From contig JAUZVC010000001.1 of NCBI GenBank assembly GCA_031844405.1, forward strand, positions 620,001-684,000: DNA of 64,000 bases, read 5' to 3'. A program made the translations under genes and the position numbers. Position 1 is the first letter of the stretch, and every line of letters begins with the position of its first letter. This stretch comes from Knoellia sp031844405 (GTDB taxonomy: Bacteria > Actinomycetota > Actinomycetes > Actinomycetales > Dermatophilaceae). Below, piece by piece: positions 52,066-60,471 of this stretch. Under the pieces are notes generated by a model, which was not told the origin of the DNA, ran no database searches, and saw only the letters and a list, made by a program, of their open reading frames with translations.

Positions 52066-53541
52066 ATGTCAGCGACAGAGGTCGACCAGGAGAAGCCGGT
52101 CCGGAGCCTGATCCCGGCGCGGATGCACGACATGCCGTGGACGAAGTTCCACTGGATGGTCATCGTGGGGCTCGGCACCGCGTGGATCCTCGACGGTCTC
52201 GAGGTGCAGATCGTCGCCGCGGGCGGGTTCGAGAAGTCGCTCGACATGAGCGCGACCGAGGTCGGCCTCGCCGGCTCGGTCTACCTCGTCGGGCAGGTCG
52301 TCGGTGCGCTGGTGTTCGGCCGCCTCACCGACACCCTGGGCCGCAAGAAGCTCTTCACGATGACGCTCGCGCTCTACCTCGTCGCCTCGGGGCTCGCGGC
52401 GTTCTCGCCCAACATGCTCGTCTTCCTCGCGCTGCGCTTCGTCGCCGGCATGGGCATCGGCGGTGAGTATTCCGCGGTGAACTCGGCCGTCGACGAGCTC
52501 ATCCCAGGCCGCTTCCGTGGTCGCGTCGACCTCGCCATCAACGGCACCTACTGGTTCGGTGCCGGCATCGGTGCGTTCGCGAGCCTCTTCCTCCTCGACA
52601 CCGAGCGCTTCGGCGAGAACATCGGCTGGCGCCTCGCCTTCCTCATCGGCCCGATCCTCGGTCTCGCGATCATCTACCTTCGCCGCCACATCCCCGAGAG
52701 CCCCCGCTGGATGGTCACCCACGGCAAGGGCGAGGAGGCCGAGGCGATCGTCTCCGGCATCGAGCGGGAGGTCGAGGCCGCCGGCAAGACCCTGCCGAGA
52801 CTCGACGAGGAGAAGGACGGCATGTGGGTCAAGCCGCGCGAGGGCCTCACGCCCAAGCAGCTGGCCTACGTCTTCTTCAAGCTCTACCCGACCCGCACCG
52901 TCCTCGGCGCGACGCTCATGATCACGCAGAGCTTCCTCTACAACGCGATCTTCTTCACCTACTCGCTCGTCCTCCAGAACTTCTACGACAAGACGCCGTC
53001 GAGCGCAGCGATCTACTTCTTCCCGTTCGCGGTCGGCAACCTGCTCGGCCCGCTCCTGCTCGGCCCGTTCTTCGACACCGTGGGCCGGCGCAAGATGATC
53101 GGCGGCTGCTACGCCTTCGCCGCCGTCGTGCTCGCCATCTCGGCGTTCCTCTTCAACGCCGGGTCGCTGTCGGCGGGCACGCACACGATCTTCTGGTGCG
53201 TCGCGTTCTTCTTCGCCTCCGCCGGTGCGTCCGCGGGCTACCTCACCGTGTCGGAGATCTTCCCGCTCGAGGCCCGCGGCCAGGCGATCTCCTACTTCTT
53301 CGCCATCGCCCAGGTCTTCGGCGCCCTCGGTCCGGTCCTCTACGGCTGGCTCATCGGTGAGGGCGAGGAGCGGGGCCCGATGTTCTGGGGCTACCTGCTC
53401 GCGTCCGGGATCATGCTCATCGGTGCCGCCGTCGCCGCCGTGTGGGGCGTCGACGCCGAGGGCAAGTCGCTCGAGGAGATCGCACCGCCGCTCAGCAGCT
53501 ACGACGAGCACGGCAACGAGACCATCAAGCTGCCGGTCTGA
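52066..53541 (+). CDS. MFS transporter, metabolite:H+ symporter/sugar-porter-like
   Basis: Twelve-helix inner-membrane transporter of 491 aa. The N-terminus (WTKFHWMVIVGLGTAWILDG) and the RFVAGMGIGGEYSAVNS segment are typical of the aromatic-acid/niacin-type symporters. Loop 2-3 has GRLTDTLGRKKLF and loop 8-9 GPFFDTVGRRK, both standard MFS motifs. A large central loop of about 60 residues separates the halves. ATG 52066 follows AAGGGAG. Eleven bases after its stop a universal stress protein gene begins, probably in the same transcript. The substrate is unknown. Confidence 0.88.
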   Translation: MSATEVDQEKPVRSLIPARMHDMPWTKFHWMVIVGLGTAWILDGLEVQIVAAGGFEKSLDMSATEVGLAGSVYLVGQVVGALVFGRLTDTLGRKKLFTMTLALYLVASGLAAFSPNMLVFLALRFVAGMGIGGEYSAVNSAVDELIPGRFRGRVDLAINGTYWFGAGIGAFASLFLLDTERFGENIGWRLAFLIGPILGLAIIYLRRHIPESPRWMVTHGKGEEAEAIVSGIEREVEAAGKTLPRLDEEKDGMWVKPREGLTPKQLAYVFFKLYPTRTVLGATLMITQSFLYNAIFFTYSLVLQNFYDKTPSSAAIYFFPFAVGNLLGPLLLGPFFDTVGRRKMIGGCYAFAAVVLAISAFLFNAGSLSAGTHTIFWCVAFFFASAGASAGYLTVSEIFPLEARGQAISYFFAIAQVFGALGPVLYGWLIGEGEERGPMFWGYLLASGIMLIGAAVAAVWGVDAEGKSLEEIAPPLSSYDEHGNETIKLPV

Positions 53542-53552
53542 GGAGGCGAGCC

Positions 53553-54122
53553 ATGAGCGAGCAGACCGACACCCCCACTCCGGGCGAGCGCCCCTACACC
53601 GTCGTCGTCGGCGTAAGCGCCACCTCGAAGTCCCCGGCCGCCCTCGAGTGGGGCGCCGCGCAGGCGGCCCAGAACGGCGGGCGGCTCGTCGCGGTGCGGT
53701 CGTGGCGGGTCACCGGTCCACCGGGCTCGATGTCCGGCGCGGCCGCGGCCCGGATCACCGATGAGCGCGACACCGCCCGCAGCGAGCAGGCCGCACTCGA
53801 GTCCGACGTCGCCGCCATCCTCGGTGACGACCACGGCGCCGAGGTGCGGGTCGTGCGGGGAGGCAAGCGCAAGGTGCTGCTCGCCGCGGCGCAGGAGGCG
53901 GACCTCCTCGTCATCGACGCACCGCGCAGCTTCACCGGCCCGCCGCTCTTCGCGCAACGGCTCGTGTATGCCGCGTCCTGCCCGGTCGTCGTCATGCCGC
54001 CTCGCGTGTCGCACCTGTCGAGCCCGCTCGAGCAGGCCGGTCGTGCGGTGGGGCGGGCAGCGGTGCGCTCGGCCGGCCTCGCGGGACGTCCCGGCTACCG
54101 TCCGCCCATGTCCACCGACTGA
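53553..54122 (+). CDS. universal stress protein (UspA family), single domain
   Basis: 189-aa cytoplasmic Usp-fold protein with AGGAGG before its ATG. The first strand and helix are YTVVVGVSATSKSPAALEWGAAQA (split at the Ser-rich turn), the later strand DLLVIDA and the last strand SCPVVVMPP. The usual ATP-binding G-x2-G-x9-G-S/T loop is not seen (the region reads DAPRSFTGPP), so it may not bind ATP. Cotranscribed with the MFS transporter, suggesting it modulates transport or senses energy state. The tail beyond residue 155 is basic and disordered. Confidence 0.85.
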   Translation: MSEQTDTPTPGERPYTVVVGVSATSKSPAALEWGAAQAAQNGGRLVAVRSWRVTGPPGSMSGAAAARITDERDTARSEQAALESDVAAILGDDHGAEVRVVRGGKRKVLLAAAQEADLLVIDAPRSFTGPPLFAQRLVYAASCPVVVMPPRVSHLSSPLEQAGRAVGRAAVRSAGLAGRPGYRPPMSTD

Positions 54123-54140
54123 CCCGGTCCGACGCGGTTC

Positions 54141-54186
54141 GCTGCGCGGTCAGGTGCGACGTGGAGGTCGTGCCTGACCGCGCAGC
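54141..54186. terminator. 14-bp perfect hairpin between Usp and IclR genes
   Basis: GCTGCGCGGTCAGG (54141-54154) pairs perfectly with 54173-54186 around an 18-nt loop. The genes converge here, and the hairpin spans the last codons and stop of the IclR gene (stop at 54150). Confidence 0.6.
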
Positions 54187-54977
54187 CGTGCGGAGAGGTC
54201 GTCGGCCGCCTCGCGGACAGCCGTGACGAGCCGCGCCTCCTCGGCGTCGTCGACCGACTCGACCCTGAAGGTCACCGCCACCGACGCCACCGGGTGCTCG
54301 CTGTGGTCGAGGACCGCCACGGCCACCGATCGGAGGCCGCGGGTCACGAGACCGTCCTCGACGGCATACCCACGCCCGCGGACCGACTGCAGGAGCGAGC
54401 GGAGCGCGGTCGTCGACGCCGGTCCGAGCCCGTCGCGCTGCACGAGCGCGTCGGCGTGCGGGAAGAGCGCGCGGACCTGGCCCGCCGGCAGCGCGGCGAG
54501 CATCGCGAGCCCGGTCGCGGTGAGCGTCGCGGGCAGGCGCACCCCGACGTCGGAGACGAGCACCGGACCCTTGGGCGCGCGCTGCTCGATGACGTAGAGG
54601 ACGTCGCGTCCGTGGAGCACCGCGAGGTGGGCGTTGTGCCCGGTGCTGTCGACGAGCCGGTCGAGGGCGCCGCGGGCGATCCGCTGCAGCGGCGCCTGCC
54701 GCTGGTAGGCCGACCCCAGCTCGTATGCCGCGACGCCGAGCCCGTAGCGCCGCTCGGCCTCGAGGTGGGAGACGTAGCCGCGGTCCCGCAGGACCGAGAG
54801 CAGGTGGTAGGTGCTCGACCGGGGGAGCCCGAGCTCGCGCGCCACCGCTGCGGCGGGCAGCGGCTCACCCCGGCGGGCGAGGAGCTCGAGGACGTCGAGG
54901 GCGTGCCCGGCGGCGGGCACGCTGGAGCGCTCGCGGGCCGAGGGACGCTGGGGTGGTTCGGGGGCTCCGAGGGTCAC
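54150..54977 (-). CDS. IclR-family transcriptional regulator
   Basis: Regulator of 275 aa. The winged helix lies at about residues 22-80 (PAAAVARELGLPRSSTYHLL as the helix-turn-helix), followed by the IclR effector domain (YVIEQRAPKGPVLVSDVG; LPATLTATGLAMLA; VRGRGYAVEDG; SVAVAVLDHSEHPVASVAVT). GTG 54977 overlaps the stop of the VOC gene (GTGA), so it is the second gene of a two-gene unit. IclR proteins often control aromatic or acid catabolism; its target may be the VOC gene or the convergent transporter. Confidence 0.88.
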   Translation of the reverse strand: MTLGAPEPPQRPSARERSSVPAAGHALDVLELLARRGEPLPAAAVARELGLPRSSTYHLLSVLRDRGYVSHLEAERRYGLGVAAYELGSAYQRQAPLQRIARGALDRLVDSTGHNAHLAVLHGRDVLYVIEQRAPKGPVLVSDVGVRLPATLTATGLAMLAALPAGQVRALFPHADALVQRDGLGPASTTALRSLLQSVRGRGYAVEDGLVTRGLRSVAVAVLDHSEHPVASVAVTFRVESVDDAEEARLVTAVREAADDLSARLRGQARPPRRT

Positions 54978-55369
54978 TTCGCCTCGGGGTCGGGCTGGTG
55001 GAGGCCGAAGACGTTGCCCTCGGTGTCGACGAAGTATCCCTGCCACGCCATCCCGGTGAGGGCGTGCTTCTCGAGGGCGACCGTGGCGCCGGCCTCGAGG
55101 GCCCTGGCGGCGGTGGCGTCGAAGTCGTCGGTGCCCATCGTCAGCACGCACCCGGCCACGGGCGCACCTGGTTCGGGGTTCGGGCCGGAGCGCTGCATGA
55201 TCGCCCCGTTGATGCCCGGCTGGTCCTCCGGACCGGTGATGACGCCGAAGTAGGGCATCCCGGCGAACTCGCCCCAGTCCTGGGTCTCCCAGCCGAAGAC
55301 GGCGGTGTAGAAGGCGACGGCGCGAGGGACGTCCTCGGCGTGGATCTCGAAGTGGATGGCGCGCGTCAT
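54974..55369 (-). CDS. VOC-family (glyoxalase/bleomycin resistance fold) protein
   Basis: 131-aa single-chain vicinal-oxygen-chelate protein. The N-terminal FEIHAEDVPRAVAFYTAVFGW and the C-terminal YFVDTEGNVFGLHQP are the two beta-alpha-beta-beta-beta halves; potential metal ligands are His in FEIHAED and Glu in DTEGN. Members are lyases, dioxygenases or binding proteins. The ATG is preceded by GAGAGGAG. Overlaps the IclR gene by 4 nt. Confidence 0.85.
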   Translation of the reverse strand: MTRAIHFEIHAEDVPRAVAFYTAVFGWETQDWGEFAGMPYFGVITGPEDQPGINGAIMQRSGPNPEPGAPVAGCVLTMGTDDFDATAARALEAGATVALEKHALTGMAWQGYFVDTEGNVFGLHQPDPEAK

Positions 55370-55403
55370 GCGGCGCTCCTCTCTCGGGCGGCTGATGCGC
55401 TCA

Positions 55404-55856
55404 TCATCCCCTCGGTGCTCGCCCGTCGTCGACGAGTCGGGCGAGGATGCGCGTGAGGGTCGCGCGGTCCCGGTCGGAGAGCCCGGCGAAGTAGTCCTCG
55501 GAGTCGGCCCGGCGGGCCGCGTCGAGCTCGTCGAGGACCCGGCGCCCCTCGGGTGTGAGGGCCACCCGGGTGGCGCGACGGTCGCTCGGGTCGGGTTCAC
55601 GGGCGACGAAGCCATGGCCCTCGAGCGCGTCGACGACGTCGGTGACCGACCGCGGTGCGATGCGGAGGTGGCTGGCGACGACGCCCAACCGGGTCGGCTC
55701 GTGGTGTCCGACGACGCGCAGCGCCCGGGCCTCGTGGGGGGTGATGCCCCACGGCTCGAGGGTGGAGGCGAACCGGCGCCGCAGCGCGCGGGCCACCTCC
55801 ATGACGAGCTCCCCCGGATGCGGCTCCGGGGGCGGATCTGGGTGAGCGGACGGCAT
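55404..55856 (-). CDS. MarR-family transcriptional regulator
   Basis: 150-aa winged-helix repressor. Residues about 15-135 form the MarR domain: RLGVVASHLRIAPRSVTDVVDALE is the recognition region and DPSDRRATRVALTPEG the wing. ATG 55856 stands six bases after TAGCAT (leaderless). Divergent from the ABC exporter gene 91 bp away, with a GTGAGG-3-CCTCAC palindrome between, so it probably represses that exporter. Confidence 0.9.
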   Translation of the reverse strand: MPSAHPDPPPEPHPGELVMEVARALRRRFASTLEPWGITPHEARALRVVGHHEPTRLGVVASHLRIAPRSVTDVVDALEGHGFVAREPDPSDRRATRVALTPEGRRVLDELDAARRADSEDYFAGLSDRDRATLTRILARLVDDGRAPRG

Positions 55857-55868
55857 ACAGGAATGCTA
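55857..55868 (-). promoter_or_regulatory. leaderless promoter of marR
   Basis: Minus-strand TAGCAT (55868-55863), six bases, ATG 55856. Confidence 0.5.
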
Positions 55869-55894
55869 GCCGCGGATCGTGCGTTGGGCTCATT

Positions 55895-55909
55895 GTGAGG
55901 CAACCTCAC
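55895..55909. promoter_or_regulatory. putative MarR operator
   Basis: GTGAGG-CAA-CCTCAC (55895-55909) is a perfect 6-bp-arm palindrome between the divergent MarR and ABC exporter starts. Size and place suit a MarR dimer. Confidence 0.4.
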
Positions 55910-55947
55910 CATTGACGCTCACCGGCTCGACAGACAGGAGGGTGCGC

Positions 55948-57804
55948 ATGACAGCCACCCCACATCCCACCCCCGACCCCGGCGTCCCCATGGGCCGCGG
56001 CGGTCGCGGCGGCCCGATGAGGGTCGACCCACGCGACCGCGCACAGCTCGAGATCGCGCCCGTGCCCCTGCGCCGCGTGGCCGGGCTCTTCCGCGGCTTC
56101 GGCCGCCCCATCGGCGTCGTCACCGCGATCATCGTCGCGACGTCGGTCGTCTCGATGGCCCAGCCGTTCCTCGTGCGCGAGGTCGTCGACGTCGCCATCC
56201 CGCAGCAGGACGTGCGCCTGCTCCTCCTCGCCGTCGGTGGCATGCTCGCCGTCGCCGCGACGACCCAGGTCCTCGGCGTCGTCCAGACATGGCTCTCGAC
56301 CGGCGTCGGCCAGCGCGTCATGCACCGGCTGCGCACCGACCTCTTCGCGCACCTCCAGAAGCAGTCGCTCGGGTTCTTCACCCGGACCCGAGCCGGCGAG
56401 GTCCAGTCGCGCCTCACCAACGACATCCACGGCATGCAGGGCGTCGTGACGACGACCGCGACCTCGATCGCGAGCAACCTCACGACCGCCGTCGCCACCT
56501 CGGTGGCCATGGTCGCGCTGTCGTGGCGGCTCTCGCTCCTCTCGCTCCTCGTCATCCCGCCGGCCGTGTGGCTCACCCGCCGCGTCGCCCTCATCCGCCG
56601 CGAGGTCACCGCGCGCCAGCAGGCCCGACGCGCCGACCTCAACGTCCAGATCGAGGAGGGGCTCTCGGTCTCGGGAGTGCGCCTCTCGAAGACCCTCGGC
56701 GCCGGGCGCCGCCATGCCGAACGCTTCGCCTCGACCTCGGAGGAGCTCGTCGACCTCGAGCTCCGGAGCCAGCTGGCCGGACGCTGGCGGATGGCGACGA
56801 TGCAGGTCGTCTTCGCGGCGATCCCCGCGCTCGTCTACCTCGTCGCCGGGCTGCCCGCGACGTCCGGCGGCATGACCATCGGCACCCTCATCGCCTTCAC
56901 GACGCTCCAGGCCGGCATCTTCCGCCCGCTCATGGGCCTGCTCAACGTCGGCGCCCAGTGGGTCTCGTCGATGGCGCTCTTCAGCCGCGTCTTCGAGTAC
57001 CTCGACCTCGTGCCCGACGTCGCGGCCCCCGTCGCTCCGGTCGTGCTCGACCCCGCGCGCGTGCGCGGCGAGGTGCGCCTCGAGGACGTCTCCTTCGCGT
57101 ATGCCGCTGGGGCCCCTCTCGCGCTCGACTCCGTCTCCGCGGTGGTCCCAGCCGGCGGCTCGCTCGCGCTCGTGGGGCACACCGGCTCGGGCAAGTCGAC
57201 GCTGGCCTCGCTCGTGGCCCGGCTGCACGACCCGACGTCCGGTCGCGTCACCATCGACGGGGTGGACCTGAGGGAGCTCGACCCCGAGGTGCTCGCGCGC
57301 GTCGTCGGCGTCGTCTCGCAGGAGACCTACCTCGTTCACGCCTCGATCCGCGAGAACCTCCTGCTCGCGGCACCCGACGCCACCGAGGCCGAAATGTGGC
57401 GGGCGCTCGACGCGGCCCAGGTCGCCGACCTCGTCGCGTCGCTGCCCGACGGGCTCGACACGGTCGTCGGCGCTCGCGGGCACCGGTTCTCCGGCGGTGA
57501 GCAGCAACGCATCGCCATCGCCCGCACGATCCTGCGAGACCCCCGGGTGCTCGTCCTCGACGAGGCGACGAGCGCGCTCGACAACGACACCGAGCGCGCC
57601 GTGCAGCGCGCCCTCGACGAGCTCGTCCGCGGCCGAACGACGATCACCATCGCGCACCGGCTCTCGACGGTCGAGTCCGCCGACGAGATCGCGGTCCTCG
57701 ACTCGGGTCGCATCATCGAGCGCGGGACGCACGACGAGCTGGTGCGCCTCGACGGTCGGTACGCCGCGCTGGCAGGTGCGCGGCCGGCATACGCCGCCGC
57801 CTGA
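55948..57804 (+). CDS. ABC exporter half-transporter (fused membrane and ATPase domains)
   Basis: 618-aa type IV ABC exporter. A disordered Gly/Pro/Arg-rich N-terminus of about 50 residues precedes six membrane helices (about 55-350) and the nucleotide-binding domain: Walker A GHTGSGKST (about 411-419), Q-loop VSQETYLVHASI, signature FSGGEQQR, Walker B VLVLDEATSALD, switch His in IAHRLSTV. It should work as a homodimer, exporting drugs, lipids or peptides. AGGAGG lies seven bases before ATG 55948. Regulation by the divergent MarR protein is likely. A 24-bp hairpin ends the unit. Confidence 0.92.
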   Translation: MTATPHPTPDPGVPMGRGGRGGPMRVDPRDRAQLEIAPVPLRRVAGLFRGFGRPIGVVTAIIVATSVVSMAQPFLVREVVDVAIPQQDVRLLLLAVGGMLAVAATTQVLGVVQTWLSTGVGQRVMHRLRTDLFAHLQKQSLGFFTRTRAGEVQSRLTNDIHGMQGVVTTTATSIASNLTTAVATSVAMVALSWRLSLLSLLVIPPAVWLTRRVALIRREVTARQQARRADLNVQIEEGLSVSGVRLSKTLGAGRRHAERFASTSEELVDLELRSQLAGRWRMATMQVVFAAIPALVYLVAGLPATSGGMTIGTLIAFTTLQAGIFRPLMGLLNVGAQWVSSMALFSRVFEYLDLVPDVAAPVAPVVLDPARVRGEVRLEDVSFAYAAGAPLALDSVSAVVPAGGSLALVGHTGSGKSTLASLVARLHDPTSGRVTIDGVDLRELDPEVLARVVGVVSQETYLVHASIRENLLLAAPDATEAEMWRALDAAQVADLVASLPDGLDTVVGARGHRFSGGEQQRIAIARTILRDPRVLVLDEATSALDNDTERAVQRALDELVRGRTTITIAHRLSTVESADEIAVLDSGRIIERGTHDELVRLDGRYAALAGARPAYAAA

Positions 57805-57832
57805 AGGGTGGGCGACGAGCAGGGGGTGCGTC

Positions 57833-57882
57833 GGGGTCGAGTGCCTATAGGTGTTCAGGAACACCTATAGGCACTCGACCCC
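57833..57882. terminator. perfect 24-bp bidirectional terminator hairpin
   Basis: Arms 57833-57856 and 57859-57882 are perfectly complementary with a 2-base centre, between the convergent stops of the ABC exporter (57804) and the MMPL gene (57908). The arm contains an AT-rich CCTATAGG core, unusual for this GC-rich window. Confidence 0.7.
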
Positions 57883-57907
57883 TCGACACACCTTGCGCGC
57901 GGGGGGC

Positions 57908-60469
57908 TCAGGCGTTCGTGAGCTCGCGCTCCGGGGAGGGCACGTCCTGCCCCGGGGCGTCGACCTCCGCGCGGGCGAGGTGCGTCCGGAGCTTCGTGCC
58001 CTCGACGTCGAGGTCGGGCAGGACCCGGTCGAGCCAGCGCGGGATCCACCAGGCGCGGTCGCCGAGCAGGTGCAGGACGGCCGGGGTGAGCGTCATCCGG
58101 ACGAGGAACGCGTCGACGGCGACGCCGATCGCGAGGCCGAGGCCCATCGGCCGGATCATCGCCAGGTGGGCGAAGACGAAGCCCGCGAAGACCGCGATCA
58201 TGATGAGCGCCGCGGCGACGACGACCTTGTAGCCGTGCCGGAAGCCGGTGCGGATCGCGGTCCGGCTGTCCTGGCCGTGCGCGCGGGCCTCGTGCATGCC
58301 CGAGACGAGGAACATCTGGTAGTCCATCGCGAGGCCGAAGAGGACGCCGATGAGCAGGGTCGGGAGGAACGGCATGATCGGCCCCGCGCGGCTCACCTGG
58401 AAGAGGTCGGCGAGCCAGCCCCACTGGTAGACCGCGACGACCGAGCCGAAGCCCGCGGCGACCGAGAGCAGGAAGCCGCCGGTCGCGACGAGTGGCACGA
58501 GCACCGAGCGGAAGACCGCCATGAGCAGGAGCAGCGAGAGCCCGACGACCAGGGCGACGTAGAGCGGGAGGGCGTCGGCGAGCCGTTCGGAGATCTCGAT
58601 GTTGGCAACGGTCTGGCCGGTGATGCCGAGGTCGACGCCCTCGGGCATCTGCTGCTGCAGGTCGCGCAGCTCGTGGACGAGCTCGGTCGTCGCCTCGCTC
58701 GTCGGGCCCTCGAGCGGCACGACCTGGAAGGCGAGCGTGTCACGGTCCTCGCTCACGCCGAAGGGCACGACCCGCTCGACGCCGACGCTGTTGAAGAGCT
58801 CGCGGCCGTAGCGGTTCTGCATCGTCACGACATCGGCCTGTGCGACCGGCTCGTCGAAGGAGACGACGGCGACGATGGGCCCGTTGGCGCCGGGTCCGAA
58901 CTCGCGCTCGATGGTCGTGTAGGAGTGGAAGGCGCTCGAGTCCCGGGGCTCACTGCTGCCGTCGGGCAGGCCGAGCCGCAGCGCGGCAGCGGGCACGGCG
59001 AGCATCCCGATCGTCACGACGGTGAGGACGATCGCCGGCCACGGGCGGTTCGTCACGAGGACGCCCCAGCGGCCCGAACCCCGGCCCGTCGGGTCGGCGG
59101 CCGCGGCGGCGTCGACCTCGGCGGTCGTCTCGTGCCGGCGCCAGGCGCGCTTCGAGACGACCCGGCGGCCGAGCAGGCTGAGCACGGCCGGGGTGACGGT
59201 GAGGGCGACGACGACCGTCATGACGACGGTGCCCGCGGCGACGAGACCCATCTGGGCGAGGATCGGCAGGCCCGACACGGTGAGGGCGGTGAGGGCGATG
59301 ACGACGGTCGCGCCGGCGACGACGACGGCATTGCCCGCGGTGCCGGTGGCGAGCCCGATCGAGTGCTGCTCCTCGACTCCGTCGAGCAGCTGCTGGCGGT
59401 GCCGGTTGACGATGAAGAGGGCGTAGTCGATGCCGACGGCGAGCCCGAGCATGAGGGCGAGCGCCGGCGTCATCGAGTTCATGTCGAAGAAGGCGGTGGA
59501 GGCCATCGCCGCGAGGAGCCCGGCGCCGACCCCGACGAGGGCGACGAGCAGCGGGAGCCCGGCGGCGAGGAGGCTGCCGAGCATGACGAGCAGGACGGTC
59601 GCGGCGACGGCGAACCCGATGACCTCGCCGATGCCGACGATGCTGCGGGTCTGGAGGATGTCGGCGCTGTAGTCGACGCGCATCCCGGAGTCGGTGAGCT
59701 GCTCGCCGATCTCGGGGACGTGGGCGCGGACCTCGGGGGAGAGCTGGGCGATGGCGTCGTCGTACTGGATCTGGAGCATGACGGTTGCGCCGTCCTCGCT
59801 GACGAACCGGAGGCCGTCGCTCAGGGCGAGGGTGCCGGTGCCCTGCGCGAGCTGGACCCGGGCGTCGGCGAGCTGCGCCTCTCCGTCCTCGACCTGCGCT
59901 CGGATGGCGGCGTTGCCCCTCTCGCGGGCGGGGATCTCGACCCGGAGCTCGCGGGCCCGGCCGCTCGACCCGCGCCCGGTGGACTCGAGGGTGGCCAGCT
60001 CGCTGCGCGCCTCGGCGAGGTCCTCGTCGCCGCGGTCGAGCAGCCACTGCCCTTGGCGCAGCCGGTACTCCGCGTCCGCGTACTTCGCCTGTCCGTCGGC
60101 GACCTCGGCGCGCCCGTCGTCGAGCTGCGCCTGGTTCTCGAACGGGTCCATGACCGACTGGACGTGCGGCGCCTTTTCCCACTCCGCGAGGGTGGCCTCG
60201 ATGGCGGCGCGCTGCGCGGACGTGAACCGCCCGGACGCGCTCTCGATGGTGATCGCGCCGATGCCACCGGCAGCGCGGGGGATCTCGCGGCCGAGGGTGT
60301 CGAGCACCGACTGGAACGGCGCGCCGGGGATGCTGATCGCCGAGCTCGGCGGCGTGGCGACGGCGGCCATCGTGCCGCCGAGGCCGCCGAGGACGAGGAC
60401 CCACGCGAGGAGGGTGAGCCAGGGGCGGCGGGCGGTGAGCCGGCCGAGCCGGTAGAGGAGGACGGCCAT
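57908..60469 (-). CDS. MMPL-family RND transporter
   Basis: 853-aa membrane transporter of the MMPL branch of RND proteins. One N-terminal helix (about 18-40) is followed by a large periplasmic-side domain containing a long helical hairpin (about 115-250, rich in Ala, Glu, Arg), a block of five helices with ALALMLGLAVGIDYALFIVNR (the G-x3-D-Y motif of proton relay), then a second extracytoplasmic domain and five helices with LLIGVLFGLAMDYQMFLVSGMHE. Both halves keep the D-Y motif. It exports lipids or drugs. ATG 60469 lies two bases after the stop of the TetR gene, so the two are cotranscribed. Confidence 0.92.
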   Translation of the reverse strand: MAVLLYRLGRLTARRPWLTLLAWVLVLGGLGGTMAAVATPPSSAISIPGAPFQSVLDTLGREIPRAAGGIGAITIESASGRFTSAQRAAIEATLAEWEKAPHVQSVMDPFENQAQLDDGRAEVADGQAKYADAEYRLRQGQWLLDRGDEDLAEARSELATLESTGRGSSGRARELRVEIPARERGNAAIRAQVEDGEAQLADARVQLAQGTGTLALSDGLRFVSEDGATVMLQIQYDDAIAQLSPEVRAHVPEIGEQLTDSGMRVDYSADILQTRSIVGIGEVIGFAVAATVLLVMLGSLLAAGLPLLVALVGVGAGLLAAMASTAFFDMNSMTPALALMLGLAVGIDYALFIVNRHRQQLLDGVEEQHSIGLATGTAGNAVVVAGATVVIALTALTVSGLPILAQMGLVAAGTVVMTVVVALTVTPAVLSLLGRRVVSKRAWRRHETTAEVDAAAAADPTGRGSGRWGVLVTNRPWPAIVLTVVTIGMLAVPAAALRLGLPDGSSEPRDSSAFHSYTTIEREFGPGANGPIVAVVSFDEPVAQADVVTMQNRYGRELFNSVGVERVVPFGVSEDRDTLAFQVVPLEGPTSEATTELVHELRDLQQQMPEGVDLGITGQTVANIEISERLADALPLYVALVVGLSLLLLMAVFRSVLVPLVATGGFLLSVAAGFGSVVAVYQWGWLADLFQVSRAGPIMPFLPTLLIGVLFGLAMDYQMFLVSGMHEARAHGQDSRTAIRTGFRHGYKVVVAAALIMIAVFAGFVFAHLAMIRPMGLGLAIGVAVDAFLVRMTLTPAVLHLLGDRAWWIPRWLDRVLPDLDVEGTKLRTHLARAEVDAPGQDVPSPERELTNA

Positions 60470-60471
60470 GT

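Noticed and set aside
55895..55909. Iron box (DtxR/IdeR site)
   Set aside because: The palindrome GTGAGG-CAA-CCTCAC only loosely resembles the TTAGGTTAGCC consensus, and neither divergent gene looks iron-related. A MarR operator explains it better.
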